From Curtobacterium luteum (GTDB taxonomy: Bacteria; Actinomycetota; Actinomycetes; Actinomycetales; Microbacteriaceae): DNA of 64,000 nucleotides. The stretch spans positions 1 through 64,000 of the forward strand of contig NZ_BMOI01000010.1 in assembly GCF_014646995.1 (NCBI RefSeq). Reading direction: 5' to 3'. Each line of letters starts with the position of its first letter. Position 1 is the stretch's first letter. A model generated the notes under the pieces. The model was not told where the DNA came from, did no database searches, and worked only from the letters and a program-made list of their open reading frames with translations. The translations under genes and the position numbers were made by a program. Of this stretch, positions 1-8,099 are shown one piece after another.

Positions 1-141
1 CGCACCGTGCCTCCCGTCGGGTGGTGGGCGCGGACGCGCCGAGAGCGAGCGGGTGCTGCGGACTCTTCACGCGCTCGTAGCCTGCGCCGCGGACGGCGCG
101 CGTACCGTGGCGGTCACGACCACGAGGAACGGGAGACCACG

Positions 142-549
142 ATGGACACGATGGCGATGATGAAGACCATGTCGGCGGACGCGATGCCGATGGCGATGGA
201 CATGGAGATGATGCAGGACACGATGATGGCGATGAACGCCGCGTCGATGGCCGCGACCATGTGCTCCGCCTCCGACATGCGCACGGGCGGCGAGATGGCC
301 ACCTGCGCGGCGATGTGCTCGAACACGGCGATGCTCGCGGACACCGGCATGCGCATGATGATGCGTCCGATGGGCATGGACGCCGAGGCCATGCGCACGA
401 TGCTCGCCGCCTGCGTGGCGATGGGCACGGCGTGCGCAGCGGAGTGCCGGCAGCACGCGGACATGGACGAGTCGTGCCGCTACTGCGCGATGGCGTGCGA
501 CGAGATGGTCGCCAAGTGCCGGGCGATGATGGACGCGATGCCCGCCTGA
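142..549 (+). CDS. Met-rich four-helix-bundle copper-binding protein (DUF326/Csp-like)
   Basis: A 135-residue cytosolic protein with no signal peptide, likely to bind or store Cu(I). About 35 residues are Met, packed mainly in the first 80 positions, and there are ten Cys. The C-terminal half carries the family signature C98-x3-C102-x2-H105 followed by C112-x2-C115-x3-C119 and C126, as in DUF326 four-helix-bundle copper proteins. The ATG at 142 follows a GGGAG ribosome site (131-135); an in-frame extension upstream to position 7 has no site and unrelated composition. The dense N-terminal Met run is unusual for the family and could be an extra Cu(I) site. Family assignment comes from motif spacing; the copper role is inferred. 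No copper regulator or pump is visible beside it. Confidence 0.85.
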   Translation: MDTMAMMKTMSADAMPMAMDMEMMQDTMMAMNAASMAATMCSASDMRTGGEMATCAAMCSNTAMLADTGMRMMMRPMGMDAEAMRTMLAACVAMGTACAAECRQHADMDESCRYCAMACDEMVAKCRAMMDAMPA

Positions 550-592
550 CGACGTGACCCCGCGTTCGGCGGGCCGTGCTCAGCCGAGGCGG

Positions 593-841
593 TCAGGCGT
601 CCCGAGCGGTCGTGCGGACCCCGCCGGAGCTGAGGAGCTCAGCCACCGGATGGTGGGCGACCGGGGCCCCGACGGACGCGAGGGCGTCGGCGTCCGCCAC
701 CCGGAGCCGGGTCAGCGCGCCGTCGAGGAACGCGACGACGAGGTGAGCCTCGTGCGCCTCGACGACGATGCCGTCACGCCACGCGGCGGGGTTGGCGTCG
801 GCCATGACGCGCTGGATCGGGAGGACGGTCGTGCGGGACAT
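593..841 (-). CDS. Small conserved-looking hypothetical protein
   Basis: An 82-residue acidic protein of unknown function. It has no signal peptide, membrane segment or cysteine. The middle (about residues 20-60) reads like a small beta-rich domain with alternating Val, Ala and Leu. The start is supported by an AGGTGAAG ribosome-binding sequence just upstream of the ATG. It lies downstream of the exonuclease III gene on the same strand but is separated from it by a strong hairpin, so it is probably transcribed alone. I do not recognise the family. Confidence 0.6.
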   Translation of the reverse strand: MSRTTVLPIQRVMADANPAAWRDGIVVEAHEAHLVVAFLDGALTRLRVADADALASVGAPVAHHPVAELLSSGGVRTTARDA

Positions 842-964
842 GGCTTCACCTGCTCTCGGGAGCGGCGACGGTGCGTCGCCGGTGCAGGAAACCTACGTCC
901 GCCCCGGGCCGTCGACAACGGCGGCGGACGCCGGGCGTAACAGAGCCGCACACGGTGCGGTGCC

Positions 965-1010
965 GCTGTGCTCCGAGCGGTGCAGCTGTGCTCCGAGCGG
1001 TGCCGCTCGG
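965..1010 (-). terminator. Hairpin after exonuclease III, built on a 20-bp direct repeat
   Basis: A 19-nt sequence occurs twice in tandem (965-983 and 985-1003). The end nearer the exonuclease gene forms a perfect hairpin, CCGAGCGG-TG-CCGCTCGG (993-1010), directly beyond that gene's stop codon at 1014. No T tract follows, as is common in high-GC actinobacteria. Terminator function is inferred. Confidence 0.55.
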
Positions 1011-1013
1011 GCG

Positions 1014-1850
1014 TCAGAAGATCATCGGCCGGTCGTCGTCGAGCGAGGTGTCCAGGTCGAGGTCGACCGACACCGGCACGTGGTCGCTCGGCGCGTCGCC
1101 CTTGCGCTCGTTGCGGTGGATCGCGGCGTCGGTCACCACGTCGGCGAAGGCCTGGGAACCGAGCACGAAGTCGATGCGCATGCCCTCGTTGCGGGGGAAG
1201 CGGAGCTGCTTGTAGTCCCAGTACGTGTAGCCGTCCGGCACGATCGGCCGGACGACGTCCTGCAGCCCGCGCTCCTCGAACGCACGGAACGCGGCGCGCT
1301 CGGGTTCGCTCACGTGCGTGGCGCCCTCGAACACCCGCACGTCCCAGACGTCCTGGTCGAGCGGCGCGACGTTCCAGTCGCCCATGAGCGCCAGCGGCAG
1401 TTCCGGGTCGTCGGACAGCCACTCCGCGGTGCGGTCGGCGAGCTGCGCGAGCCAGTCGAGCTTGTACGTGTAGTGCGGGTCGCCGAGCTCGCGACCGTTC
1501 GGCACGTAGAGGCTCCAGAGGCGGACACCGTCGACCGTGACGCCGATCGCGCGGGCCTCGACGGGGAGGTCCGGGCCCTCGTGGCCCTTGAGGAAGCCGG
1601 GCTGCCCGGGGAAGTCGCGCGTGACGTCCTCCATCGGCAGCCGGCTGGCGAAGGCGACGCCGTTCCACTGGTTCAGGCCGTGCGCCTCCACCTGGTAGCC
1701 GGCCGCCTCGAACGCCTCGGTCGGGAACTGCTCCGGTTTGCACTTGATCTCCTGCATGCCGAGGACGTCGACGTCCTCACGCACGAGCCAGTCGACGATC
1801 CGCCCCACTCGGGTGCGGACGGAGTTCACGTTCCAGGTCGCCACGCGCAT
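1014..1850 (-). CDS. xthA: Exodeoxyribonuclease III (AP endonuclease family)
   Basis: A 278-residue Mg-dependent exonuclease/AP endonuclease acting in base-excision repair. The endonuclease/exonuclease/phosphatase fold is recognisable from MRVATWNVNSVR at the N-terminus, the metal-binding Glu in GMQEIK, the GDWNVAP motif in the middle and SDHVPV near the C-terminus, the usual order of catalytic motifs. Length is normal for bacterial exonuclease III. A TAGGTT hexamer ends 6 nt before the ATG and there is no ribosome site, so the transcript is probably leaderless. It is divergent from the Asp23 cluster. Confidence 0.95.
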   Translation of the reverse strand: MRVATWNVNSVRTRVGRIVDWLVREDVDVLGMQEIKCKPEQFPTEAFEAAGYQVEAHGLNQWNGVAFASRLPMEDVTRDFPGQPGFLKGHEGPDLPVEARAIGVTVDGVRLWSLYVPNGRELGDPHYTYKLDWLAQLADRTAEWLSDDPELPLALMGDWNVAPLDQDVWDVRVFEGATHVSEPERAAFRAFEERGLQDVVRPIVPDGYTYWDYKQLRFPRNEGMRIDFVLGSQAFADVVTDAAIHRNERKGDAPSDHVPVSVDLDLDTSLDDDRPMIF

Positions 1851-1926
1851 GGTCCGAACCTACCGGTCCCTCCCCGGCCGGATGGTGTTCGCTGGGGTGC
1901 ACCACCGGATCAGATCGGGGACCACC

Positions 1927-2370
1927 ATGGCACCCACCACGGACCGCGTCGACGGGCCCACCACTGGCTCGCCGACGACGCAGGTCACCACCAAGGGTAG
2001 GACGATCATCGACGACGCGGTCGTCGCGAAGGTCGCCGGCATCGCCGCCCGCGACGTGCCCGGCGTGCACGCCCTCGGCGGCAACGCGGCCCGGGCGTTC
2101 GGCGCGATCCGCGACGCCATCGGTTCCAGCGCCCTCGGGCAGGGCGTCCGCGTCGAGGTGGGTGAGACGCAGGCCGCGGTCGACGTCACCATCGTCGTCG
2201 AGTACCCCGTCCCGATGATGGAGGTCGCCTCGGCCGTCCGTGCTGCCGTGACCACCGCCGTCACCGACCTGGTCGGGCTCGAGGTCACCGAGGTCAACGT
2301 GGCGATCAACGACGTCGAGATCCCCGGACTGCCCGCCGCGACCGAGGACGCCGAGGGCCGCGTGCGATGA
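1927..2370 (+). CDS. Asp23/Gls24 family envelope stress protein
   Basis: A 147-residue protein of the alkaline-shock (Asp23/Gls24) family. After a disordered Thr-rich stretch (residues 1-22) it has the typical KGRTIIDDAVVAKVAGIAAR start, the GVHALGG segment, a beta-rich core with VDVTIVVEYPV, and the closing helix/strand EVNVAINDVE. In Firmicutes such proteins coat the inner face of the membrane through the anchor AmaP, and an AmaP-like gene ends this same cluster. It is the first of five genes, each overlapping the next by 4 nt. The ATG at 1927 is chosen because the upstream extension lies in the divergent promoter region. Confidence 0.9.
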   Translation: MAPTTDRVDGPTTGSPTTQVTTKGRTIIDDAVVAKVAGIAARDVPGVHALGGNAARAFGAIRDAIGSSALGQGVRVEVGETQAAVDVTIVVEYPVPMMEVASAVRAAVTTAVTDLVGLEVTEVNVAINDVEIPGLPAATEDAEGRVR

Positions 2371-2558
2371 ACGCCACCGTGGTCGGCGCCGGGGTCGGCG
2401 CCGTGCTCGCGATCGTCGCCGTCACGCTCGGCTTCTGGGCGTTCGTGGTGGTGGCGGCCGCCATGCTCGTCGGGGCACTGGTGGGTCGGATCGTGAGCGG
2501 CGACCTCGACGTCCGCCGCCTCGCCGACGTCCTCCGCGGACGCCGGAGCTCGTCGTGA
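2367..2558 (+). CDS. Small two-helix membrane protein (DUF2273-like)
   Basis: A 63-residue protein with a hydrophobic hairpin (about residues 5-44, two membrane segments split near GFW) and a basic, Arg-rich C-terminus facing the cytoplasm by the positive-inside rule. Small DUF2273-type membrane proteins typically sit beside Asp23 and AmaP genes, and this one occupies that place. Its ATG overlaps the Asp23 stop codon (ATGA), so translation is probably coupled. Family assignment is from position and shape rather than clear motifs. Confidence 0.75.
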   Translation: MNATVVGAGVGAVLAIVAVTLGFWAFVVVAAAMLVGALVGRIVSGDLDVRRLADVLRGRRSSS

Positions 2559-2926
2559 GTCACGCCGTCGTCGCCGGCGCTCCCGGCAGCGGCGGCGTCG
2601 TCCCCGGTTGGGACCGCATCGGTTCGGCCGCGCTCGTGCACACGGCCCAGGCCGTCGCCGCCGAGGCGCTCCGCGCGCCCCTCCGGGACGTTCGCGCCCG
2701 GGTCACCGGCGACGGGCGCGGTTCGCTGTCGGTCGAGGTCACCGCCCCGCTGCGCGTCCCCGTGCTCGGCTCCGGCGCGGTGCCGACCGAGCCCGTGCTC
2801 GTCACCACGCACCGCGCCCGGGGCACCATCGCGGACCGGGTCCACGCCATCACGGGACGCCAGGTCGACCGGGTCGACGTCACCTACGCCTCGTCGGTCG
2901 TCGACGTCCCCCGGAGGGTCCGGTGA
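2555..2926 (+). CDS. Second Asp23-like protein of the envelope cluster
   Basis: A 123-residue soluble protein. The segment VHTAQAVAAEALRAPLRDVRARVTGDGRGSLSVEV resembles the Asp23 fold (helix, then strands), and the last third ends with a strand like those in Asp23 (RVDVTYASSVV). It may pair with the first Asp23 protein. The GTG start overlaps the previous stop (GTGA) and no other start fits. No membrane segment is present. Assignment as Asp23-like is an inference from fold pattern and neighbours. Confidence 0.65.
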   Translation: MSHAVVAGAPGSGGVVPGWDRIGSAALVHTAQAVAAEALRAPLRDVRARVTGDGRGSLSVEVTAPLRVPVLGSGAVPTEPVLVTTHRARGTIADRVHAITGRQVDRVDVTYASSVVDVPRRVR

Positions 2927-3546
2927 GCGCCGCCGCTCCACGCGACGTCGACGTGCCGCGCGCCGCCCCGGACGACCGGGTCCACCGCCGCGTGCTCCGT
3001 CGCGAGACGACGGCGTCCCGCTCGGGGACCGTCGTCGTCGCGATGCTGCTCGTCGTGCTCCTCGCCGCCGTCGTGGTGATCGCCGCGTCGGCCGTCCTGC
3101 TCGGCCAGGGGGTGCTCGGCGTCGACCCACGCGCGGTCGTCGACGCGGCTGCGCGGGCGCCCGGCGGGCTCGACACGACCGTCGTCGTCACCGTCGGCGC
3201 CGTCGTCGCGGTCCTCGGGCTGACCCTGCTGCTCCGGGGTCTCCTGCCGAAGCGCCTGCCCCGGCACACGATGCCGTCCGAGCGGCTCGCGGTCATCGTG
3301 GACGACGAGGTGCTCGCCTCCGCCGTGGCCCGCGCCGCCCGCTCGGCGACCCGGCTCGAACCCGACGCGGCCGTCGGCACCGTCGGGCGCCGGACCGTGG
3401 ACGTGGTCCTCCGCCCGGCCGCCGGCGTGGACGTCCCCGTGCTCGACGCCACCGACGCCGTGCAGCGCGAGCTCGACGCCGTCGCCGCACAGCCGACCGT
3501 CACCGCGCACGTCCGGGTCCAGCCGACCGGGAGGGTGGACGGGTGA
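2923..3546 (+). CDS. DUF6286-type membrane protein of the Asp23 cluster
   Basis: A 207-residue protein with a cytoplasmic N-terminus, two membrane segments (about residues 36-65 and 83-105) and a C-terminal soluble domain of about 90 residues that looks like a degenerate Asp23 or alkaline-shock domain (LAVIVDDEVLASAVARAARSA, then strands). This layout matches the DUF6286 proteins that accompany actinobacterial Asp23 genes. It starts at a GTG overlapping the preceding stop. It probably anchors the Asp23-like proteins together with AmaP. Confidence 0.75.
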   Translation: MSAAAPRDVDVPRAAPDDRVHRRVLRRETTASRSGTVVVAMLLVVLLAAVVVIAASAVLLGQGVLGVDPRAVVDAAARAPGGLDTTVVVTVGAVVAVLGLTLLLRGLLPKRLPRHTMPSERLAVIVDDEVLASAVARAARSATRLEPDAAVGTVGRRTVDVVLRPAAGVDVPVLDATDAVQRELDAVAAQPTVTAHVRVQPTGRVDG

Positions 3547-4139
3547 ACGCGACGAACCGTGTCCTCGGACGCATCGCCCTGGTGCTCGTCGGGCTCGCCC
3601 TGCTGGGCGTCGGGGTCGTGACCGCGCTCGTGCCGACCATCCCGGCCGTCGGGGCGGTGTGGCAGGACGTCGCCCGGGCGGGGCTCGCCGACCTCGCCCC
3701 CGGAGCGGCACGGCAGGCCTCGATCGCGGCGTGGACGGCGCTCCTCGGCGGGGCCGTCGTGCTCGGCGTCCTCGCCCTCGTGGTGCTCAGCACGCTCGGC
3801 GGCGGGCGGACCGGCACGGTCGTCGAGGACGACGGCGGCGCGGACGGTGTCGCCGGCTCCGTGCGGATCGAGGCCGCGGCGGTCCAGCACGCGCTGTCCT
3901 CGGCGATCGGCGACCTGCCCCAGGTGCCCTCGCTCGCGGTCGACGTCTACCGGGTCCGGGGGCGTCGGGCCGTCCGCATCCGTGTCCGGCCCCGCCGGGG
4001 TGCGGGACCGCGGGAGCTCACCGAGCGTGTCGAGGCCGTCGTCGCGGACCTCGACGCGGTGCTCGGGGAGCGGCTGCCCGTGCTGCTCGAGATCGCGCGC
4101 GGGGGAGCGGGGTCGGGGAAGCCGGACCGCGTGCACTGA
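3543..4139 (+). CDS. amaP: AmaP-like alkaline-shock membrane anchor
   Basis: A 198-residue protein with two membrane segments (about residues 9-31 and 62-85) and a cytoplasmic C-terminal domain of about 100 residues. The helix-hairpin plus soluble domain is the AmaP arrangement; in Staphylococcus aureus AmaP tethers Asp23 to the membrane. It closes the five-gene cluster, overlapping its neighbour by GTGA and followed by a strong hairpin at 4211-4272. The gene symbol is used by analogy; sequence identity to Firmicute AmaP is probably low. Confidence 0.7.
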   Translation: MNATNRVLGRIALVLVGLALLGVGVVTALVPTIPAVGAVWQDVARAGLADLAPGAARQASIAAWTALLGGAVVLGVLALVVLSTLGGGRTGTVVEDDGGADGVAGSVRIEAAAVQHALSSAIGDLPQVPSLAVDVYRVRGRRAVRIRVRPRRGAGPRELTERVEAVVADLDAVLGERLPVLLEIARGGAGSGKPDRVH

Positions 4140-4210
4140 CGCTGGCGGCGGTGCCGGTGCGGGCGGTGGCGCCTGCCGGTGCCGGTGCGGGTGCCGGTGC
4201 GGTGTGCTGG

Positions 4211-4272
4211 CGCACAACCGAAAGCACCCCGAACCACGCGATCACGCGGTTCGGGGTGCTTTCCGTTGTGCG
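4211..4272. terminator. Long inverted repeat between convergent genes
   Basis: The arms begin CGCACAACCGAAAGCACC and pair with a right arm ending GTGCTTTCCGTTGTGCG around a 4-nt loop; about 26 of 28 positions match. It lies between the convergent AmaP and M23 genes, so it can serve both as a terminator. A second copy of the same family with compensatory stem changes is at 20409-20470. Confidence 0.8.
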
Positions 4273-4359
4273 AGCGCGAGCGCGGGCGCGGGCGCGAGCG
4301 CGCGGCGGCGGGGCGCTGCGCGGGCGCGCGGCCGCCCGCCGCCCGCGCGCGGCGCTCGG

Positions 4360-5727
4360 CTAGAACGCGACGCCGCGGGCCGCGAAGAACGGCACCGGGT
4401 CGGTGGTGGTCCCGCCCGTGTGCACCTCGATGTGCGAGTGGCAGCCCGTCGAGTTGCCGGTCGACCCCACGAGCGCGATGAGCTGTCCGGCCGAGACCTG
4501 CTGGCCGGGCGACACCCGGAACCCGCCGTTCACGATGTGGCCGTAGGCGGTCTGGTAGCCGCCCGCGTGGGAGATGCGGACGTAGTTGCCGTAGCCGCCG
4601 TACCACCCGACGTAGTCGACCGTGCAGGCAGCCGCCGCGACGATCGCACTCGAGCACGCACTCCCGAGGTCGACGCCCTCGTGGAAGATCACGCCGCCGT
4701 GGATCGGGTGCACCCGGTACCCGTACGGGCTCGTGATCCAACCGCTCGCGGGCCGCACCCAGCCGGTGCCGGAGCCGGACCCGGCGGAGCCACCGGACGA
4801 ACCGCCGCTCGACCCGCTCGACCCGCTCGACCCACCCGACGAACTCCCGCTCGACCCGCCGCCGCTGTTCGCCGCGGCTGCCCGCGCGCGTTCGGCGGCC
4901 GCGGCGCGCTCGGCTGCTTCACGCGCTGCCTTCTCCTCCGCGGCCTTGCGGACGGCCTCGCCCTTCGCGAACTCCTTCTCGGAGCGGACGCGCCCCGAGG
5001 TCAGGGTCGCGAGCTGCGCGTCGAGCCTCGCCTTGTTCGACTGCTGTTCGTCGTAGGCCGTCTGCACCCGGTCGGACGCCGCCTGCGCCTCGTCCATGCG
5101 GTCCTGCGCCGCCTGCGCGAGCTCGTCGAGCTTCTCCGCGGCGCGGTCGGCCTGCGCGGTCAGCGACCGGGCCACCGCGGCGTCGGCGGTCGCCGCGGCC
5201 TCGACCCGTTCGGCCTGCTCCGACAGCTTGCTCAGGGCGCCGAGGTTGTAGAGGAGGTCGGAGGCGTCCTCGGTGCTCCCCACGACGGAGGCGGTGACGT
5301 CCGCACCGCCGGAGCGAGCCATCTGCGCGGCGAGCTGGCCCGCCTGTGCGGCGCTCTGCTCGGCCACCTCGGCGTGCTCATCGGCATCGGCGCGGAGGCG
5401 CTGCTCGCGTTCGGCTGCCTGCTGGGCTGCGGTCTGGGCGTCGTAGAACTCGTCGCCGAGCCGCTCCGCCTCGTCCTGCGCCGCCTCGAGGTCGGCGGAC
5501 AGCCCGTCGATGATGCCGCGGATCCGGGTGATCTGGCCCTGCTTGTCGGACTCCTTGCCGCGGGCGGCGAGGACGTCGTCCCACGAGGGGTACGTCTTCG
5601 CCTGCGCTGCCGGGGCGTCCAGCACGACGGTGCCCACGAGTCCGGCGAGCGCCAGGCCGGTCACGGCGAGACGGAGCGGGAGGACCGGGAGCCGGCGGGC
5701 GGGACGGTGGCGGGTGGCGCGGGTCAC
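4360..5727 (-). CDS. Secreted M23 (LytM) peptidoglycan endopeptidase with coiled-coil
   Basis: A 455-residue exported cell-wall hydrolase or its activator. Residues 1-45 form a signal peptide (basic start, hydrophobic stretch, cut near AQA). Residues about 50-265 are a long Ala/Glu-rich coiled-coil, as in EnvC/RipA-type proteins. A Ser/Gly linker of about 35 residues follows. The C-terminal M23 domain has the zinc ligands in FHEGVDLG and HSHIEVH. The HSH in place of the common HLH keeps both histidines, so the enzyme can be active. I place the start at GTG 5727: a TAGGCT hexamer lies 7 nt before it, and the upstream ATG at 5745 would lie before that -10 site. Confidence 0.9.
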   Translation of the reverse strand: MTRATRHRPARRLPVLPLRLAVTGLALAGLVGTVVLDAPAAQAKTYPSWDDVLAARGKESDKQGQITRIRGIIDGLSADLEAAQDEAERLGDEFYDAQTAAQQAAEREQRLRADADEHAEVAEQSAAQAGQLAAQMARSGGADVTASVVGSTEDASDLLYNLGALSKLSEQAERVEAAATADAAVARSLTAQADRAAEKLDELAQAAQDRMDEAQAASDRVQTAYDEQQSNKARLDAQLATLTSGRVRSEKEFAKGEAVRKAAEEKAAREAAERAAAAERARAAAANSGGGSSGSSSGGSSGSSGSSGGSSGGSAGSGSGTGWVRPASGWITSPYGYRVHPIHGGVIFHEGVDLGSACSSAIVAAAACTVDYVGWYGGYGNYVRISHAGGYQTAYGHIVNGGFRVSPGQQVSAGQLIALVGSTGNSTGCHSHIEVHTGGTTTDPVPFFAARGVAF

Positions 5728-5790
5728 GGTGGCGAGCCTATACATCCGTACAGGCAGGACCGGCTGTCGGCGCGCCGCTGTGGACGACTC

Positions 5791-7449
5791 TCAGAAGCCG
5801 CGGTCCCGGAGCGTCTGCTCGGCGCTCTGCACCACGCGGTCGCGGAGCACGGCCGCCCCGGTGGTCCCCGCGTAGTCGTAGACGTCGAAGCCCGTGCAGT
5901 GGGTGATCGACGCGGGGCTCCCGAGCGAGTCCTCCACAGCCCGGGTCCACACGTCCCCGGACCCGATGACGACGAACGTCGGCCGTGCCCCGCGGTACGC
6001 GCCGAGGTCGACGAGCCAGGGGTAGGTGTCGAACGTGTCCCGGACCTGCAAGAGTTCGACGTTCGGGGCGGCGTACGTCGCGAGCGGCCGCACCGTCCAG
6101 AACTGACCGACGCCCGTGACGTCCCGTCCGGCCGCCCACCGGTCGAGGCAGCGGGCAGCGGTGTAGCGCGCGTCCGTGACCGTCCGGACCGTGCCCGGGA
6201 CGGCCGCGACCCCGGCGACGAGCACCGCCGCCGCGCCGATCGCGAGGACGGTCCGCACCGCCCGCGACGGTCGGTGCACCCGTGTGGCGCGGACCGCGGT
6301 GCGGGTGAGCTCGGCGACCGCGACGATCGCGAGCAGCGGCGCGGTGACGATCGGCTCGAGGTAGCGCGGGGTCTCCGATCCGGCGACGACGACCCCGACG
6401 GACACCGCCACGACCGTCACCAGCGGCAGCACCGTGGCGACGAGGACCGTCCGTGCGGTCCGGACCCGCCACGCCCACACGGTGCCGCCGACGGCGAGCA
6501 GCACGCCGACGAAGAGCAGCAGCAGCCCGGCGTCGCCTGCCGCGGAGGCCGCACGGTCGTCGGTGAGCTGCGCGAAGAACGCCAGGGTGTCGACCGCACG
6601 GGACGGGTGCACGTACGTCGCGGGGTCGAGGGAGACGAACGGGCGCAGCGGGACCCGGACGAGGTACCCGGCCACGGAGCCGACCACGAGGACCGACCCG
6701 AGCAGCAGTGACGGCCGCCACGGCACCCGGCGCGCGAGCGCGAGCAGCACCAGCGTCACGATCACCGGCCCGGCCGACCACGGGACGTACAGGGGGTTCG
6801 ACGCCGTCGTCAGCGCGGCGACGAGCCCGAGCGTGACGAGGACGGGCACGGACGCCCGGCCGGTCCGCACCGCGCGGAGCACGAGCACGGCCGTGCCGAG
6901 CATGGCGAGCACCGCGCCGTAGTAGTAGGTGGTCGTGAGCAGCAAGGAGGCGAGCTCGAGCGACGTAGCCGTCGCCGTCGACTCCGTGAGCACGAGCGCC
7001 GTCACGAAGGCGAGCGCGAGCCCGGCGACCGCGATCCGTGCCGGGCGCCCGGCGGCGGGCATGAGCTCGTTCGCCGCCGCACGGAGGAGCGCGTACACGG
7101 CGAGCAGCACCAGCAGGCCGTTCAGCGTGAGCGCCTGCTGCGGCGTCGCGGTCACGACCGAGCACAGGAGGTAGACGGGCAGCTCGGGGAAGAAGAACAG
7201 CGCGGGGGACATCGCCCACTCGAACGGCTGCCCGGCGTCGAGCGACCGTCGGACCAGCGGCAGGAGCACCGAGTCGCCGTCGTACCAGAGGAGCGCGACG
7301 CGCGGCGTCGCGATGACGTGCCGCAACGCGATGACGGACAGGGCCAGCGCGACCAGCGCGCCCAGTGCCTCCCGGCCGACCGCGACCCACCTGCCCGCGG
7401 GGGCCGCGCGCCCGGCCTCGACTGCGGGCGACGGTGCGGAGCGGGACAT
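5791..7449 (-). CDS. Polytopic membrane protein, GT-C glycosyltransferase-like
   Basis: A 552-residue integral membrane protein with about ten hydrophobic segments between residues 27 and 435 and a C-terminal soluble region of about 115 residues, likely outside the cell. The first external loop contains the acidic pair DGDS, and the length and loop plan fit GT-C type lipid-linked sugar transferases, but no diagnostic motif settles it. A TACGCT hexamer 7 nt before the ATG suggests a leaderless transcript. No glycan gene is adjacent. It could equally be an uncharacterised membrane protein family. Confidence 0.75.
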   Translation of the reverse strand: MSRSAPSPAVEAGRAAPAGRWVAVGREALGALVALALSVIALRHVIATPRVALLWYDGDSVLLPLVRRSLDAGQPFEWAMSPALFFFPELPVYLLCSVVTATPQQALTLNGLLVLLAVYALLRAAANELMPAAGRPARIAVAGLALAFVTALVLTESTATATSLELASLLLTTTYYYGAVLAMLGTAVLVLRAVRTGRASVPVLVTLGLVAALTTASNPLYVPWSAGPVIVTLVLLALARRVPWRPSLLLGSVLVVGSVAGYLVRVPLRPFVSLDPATYVHPSRAVDTLAFFAQLTDDRAASAAGDAGLLLLFVGVLLAVGGTVWAWRVRTARTVLVATVLPLVTVVAVSVGVVVAGSETPRYLEPIVTAPLLAIVAVAELTRTAVRATRVHRPSRAVRTVLAIGAAAVLVAGVAAVPGTVRTVTDARYTAARCLDRWAAGRDVTGVGQFWTVRPLATYAAPNVELLQVRDTFDTYPWLVDLGAYRGARPTFVVIGSGDVWTRAVEDSLGSPASITHCTGFDVYDYAGTTGAAVLRDRVVQSAEQTLRDRGF

Positions 7450-7547
7450 GCTCCGGAGCGTACCGAGGCGGGCTCGGCGCAGGCCTCCCGGCGTGCAGCG
7501 GGCGATCAGCAGCGGCGTACCACCCCGACCGGCTACTCTGGTGCGCT

Positions 7548-8099
7548 GTGACGGACGTGCGTGCCCAGTTGATCGACCACATCAAGGCCGATGCCGTGTT
7601 CCACGGCGACTTCACCCTGACGAGCGGGAAGCAGGCGTCGTACTACATCGACCTGCGCAAGGTGAGCCTCGACCACCGGGTCGCGCCGCTCATCGGACAG
7701 GTGATGACCGACCTCATCGCCGAGGTGCCGGACGTCGCCGCCGTGGGTGGGCTGACCATGGGTGCCGACCCGATCGCGAGCGCGGTGCTGCACCAGGCGG
7801 CCGCCCGCGGACTCGCGTACGACGCCTTCGTGGTGCGCAAGGAGCCGAAGGACCACGGGCGCGGCCGCCAGGTCGAGGGCCCCGACGTCGCGGGCAAGCG
7901 CGTCATCGTGCTCGAGGACACCTCCACGACCGGCGGCTCGCCGCTCAAGGCCGCCGAGGCGCTCGAGCGCGAGGGCGCGATCATCGCCGCCGGGGCCGTC
8001 GTGGTGGACCGCGACACCGGGGCGAAGGAGAAGATCGAGGCCGCCGGGTACCCCTACTTCGCCGCGATCGGACTGGCCGACCTGGGGTTGTCCGCGTGA
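7548..8099 (+). CDS. pyrE: Orotate phosphoribosyltransferase
   Basis: A 183-residue enzyme that joins orotate to PRPP to make OMP in pyrimidine synthesis. The PRPP-binding loop VIVLEDTSTTGGS occupies residues 119-131, and FTLTSGKQASYYID near the N-terminus and the GGLTMGADP loop are typical. The short length suits actinobacterial PyrE. The GTG at 7548 is preceded by TACTCT 8 nt upstream and no ribosome site, so it is probably leaderless; longer in-frame starts would lie in the divergent promoter. Its stop overlaps the start of the next gene. No other pyr gene is nearby. Confidence 0.95.
   Translation: MTDVRAQLIDHIKADAVFHGDFTLTSGKQASYYIDLRKVSLDHRVAPLIGQVMTDLIAEVPDVAAVGGLTMGADPIASAVLHQAAARGLAYDAFVVRKEPKDHGRGRQVEGPDVAGKRVIVLEDTSTTGGSPLKAAEALEREGAIIAAGAVVVDRDTGAKEKIEAAGYPYFAAIGLADLGLSA

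Noticed and set aside
3847-6711. A 954-codon plus-strand frame across the M23 and membrane-protein genes
   Set aside because: Arg/Pro/Ala-biased shadow with no domain, opposite two well-supported genes.
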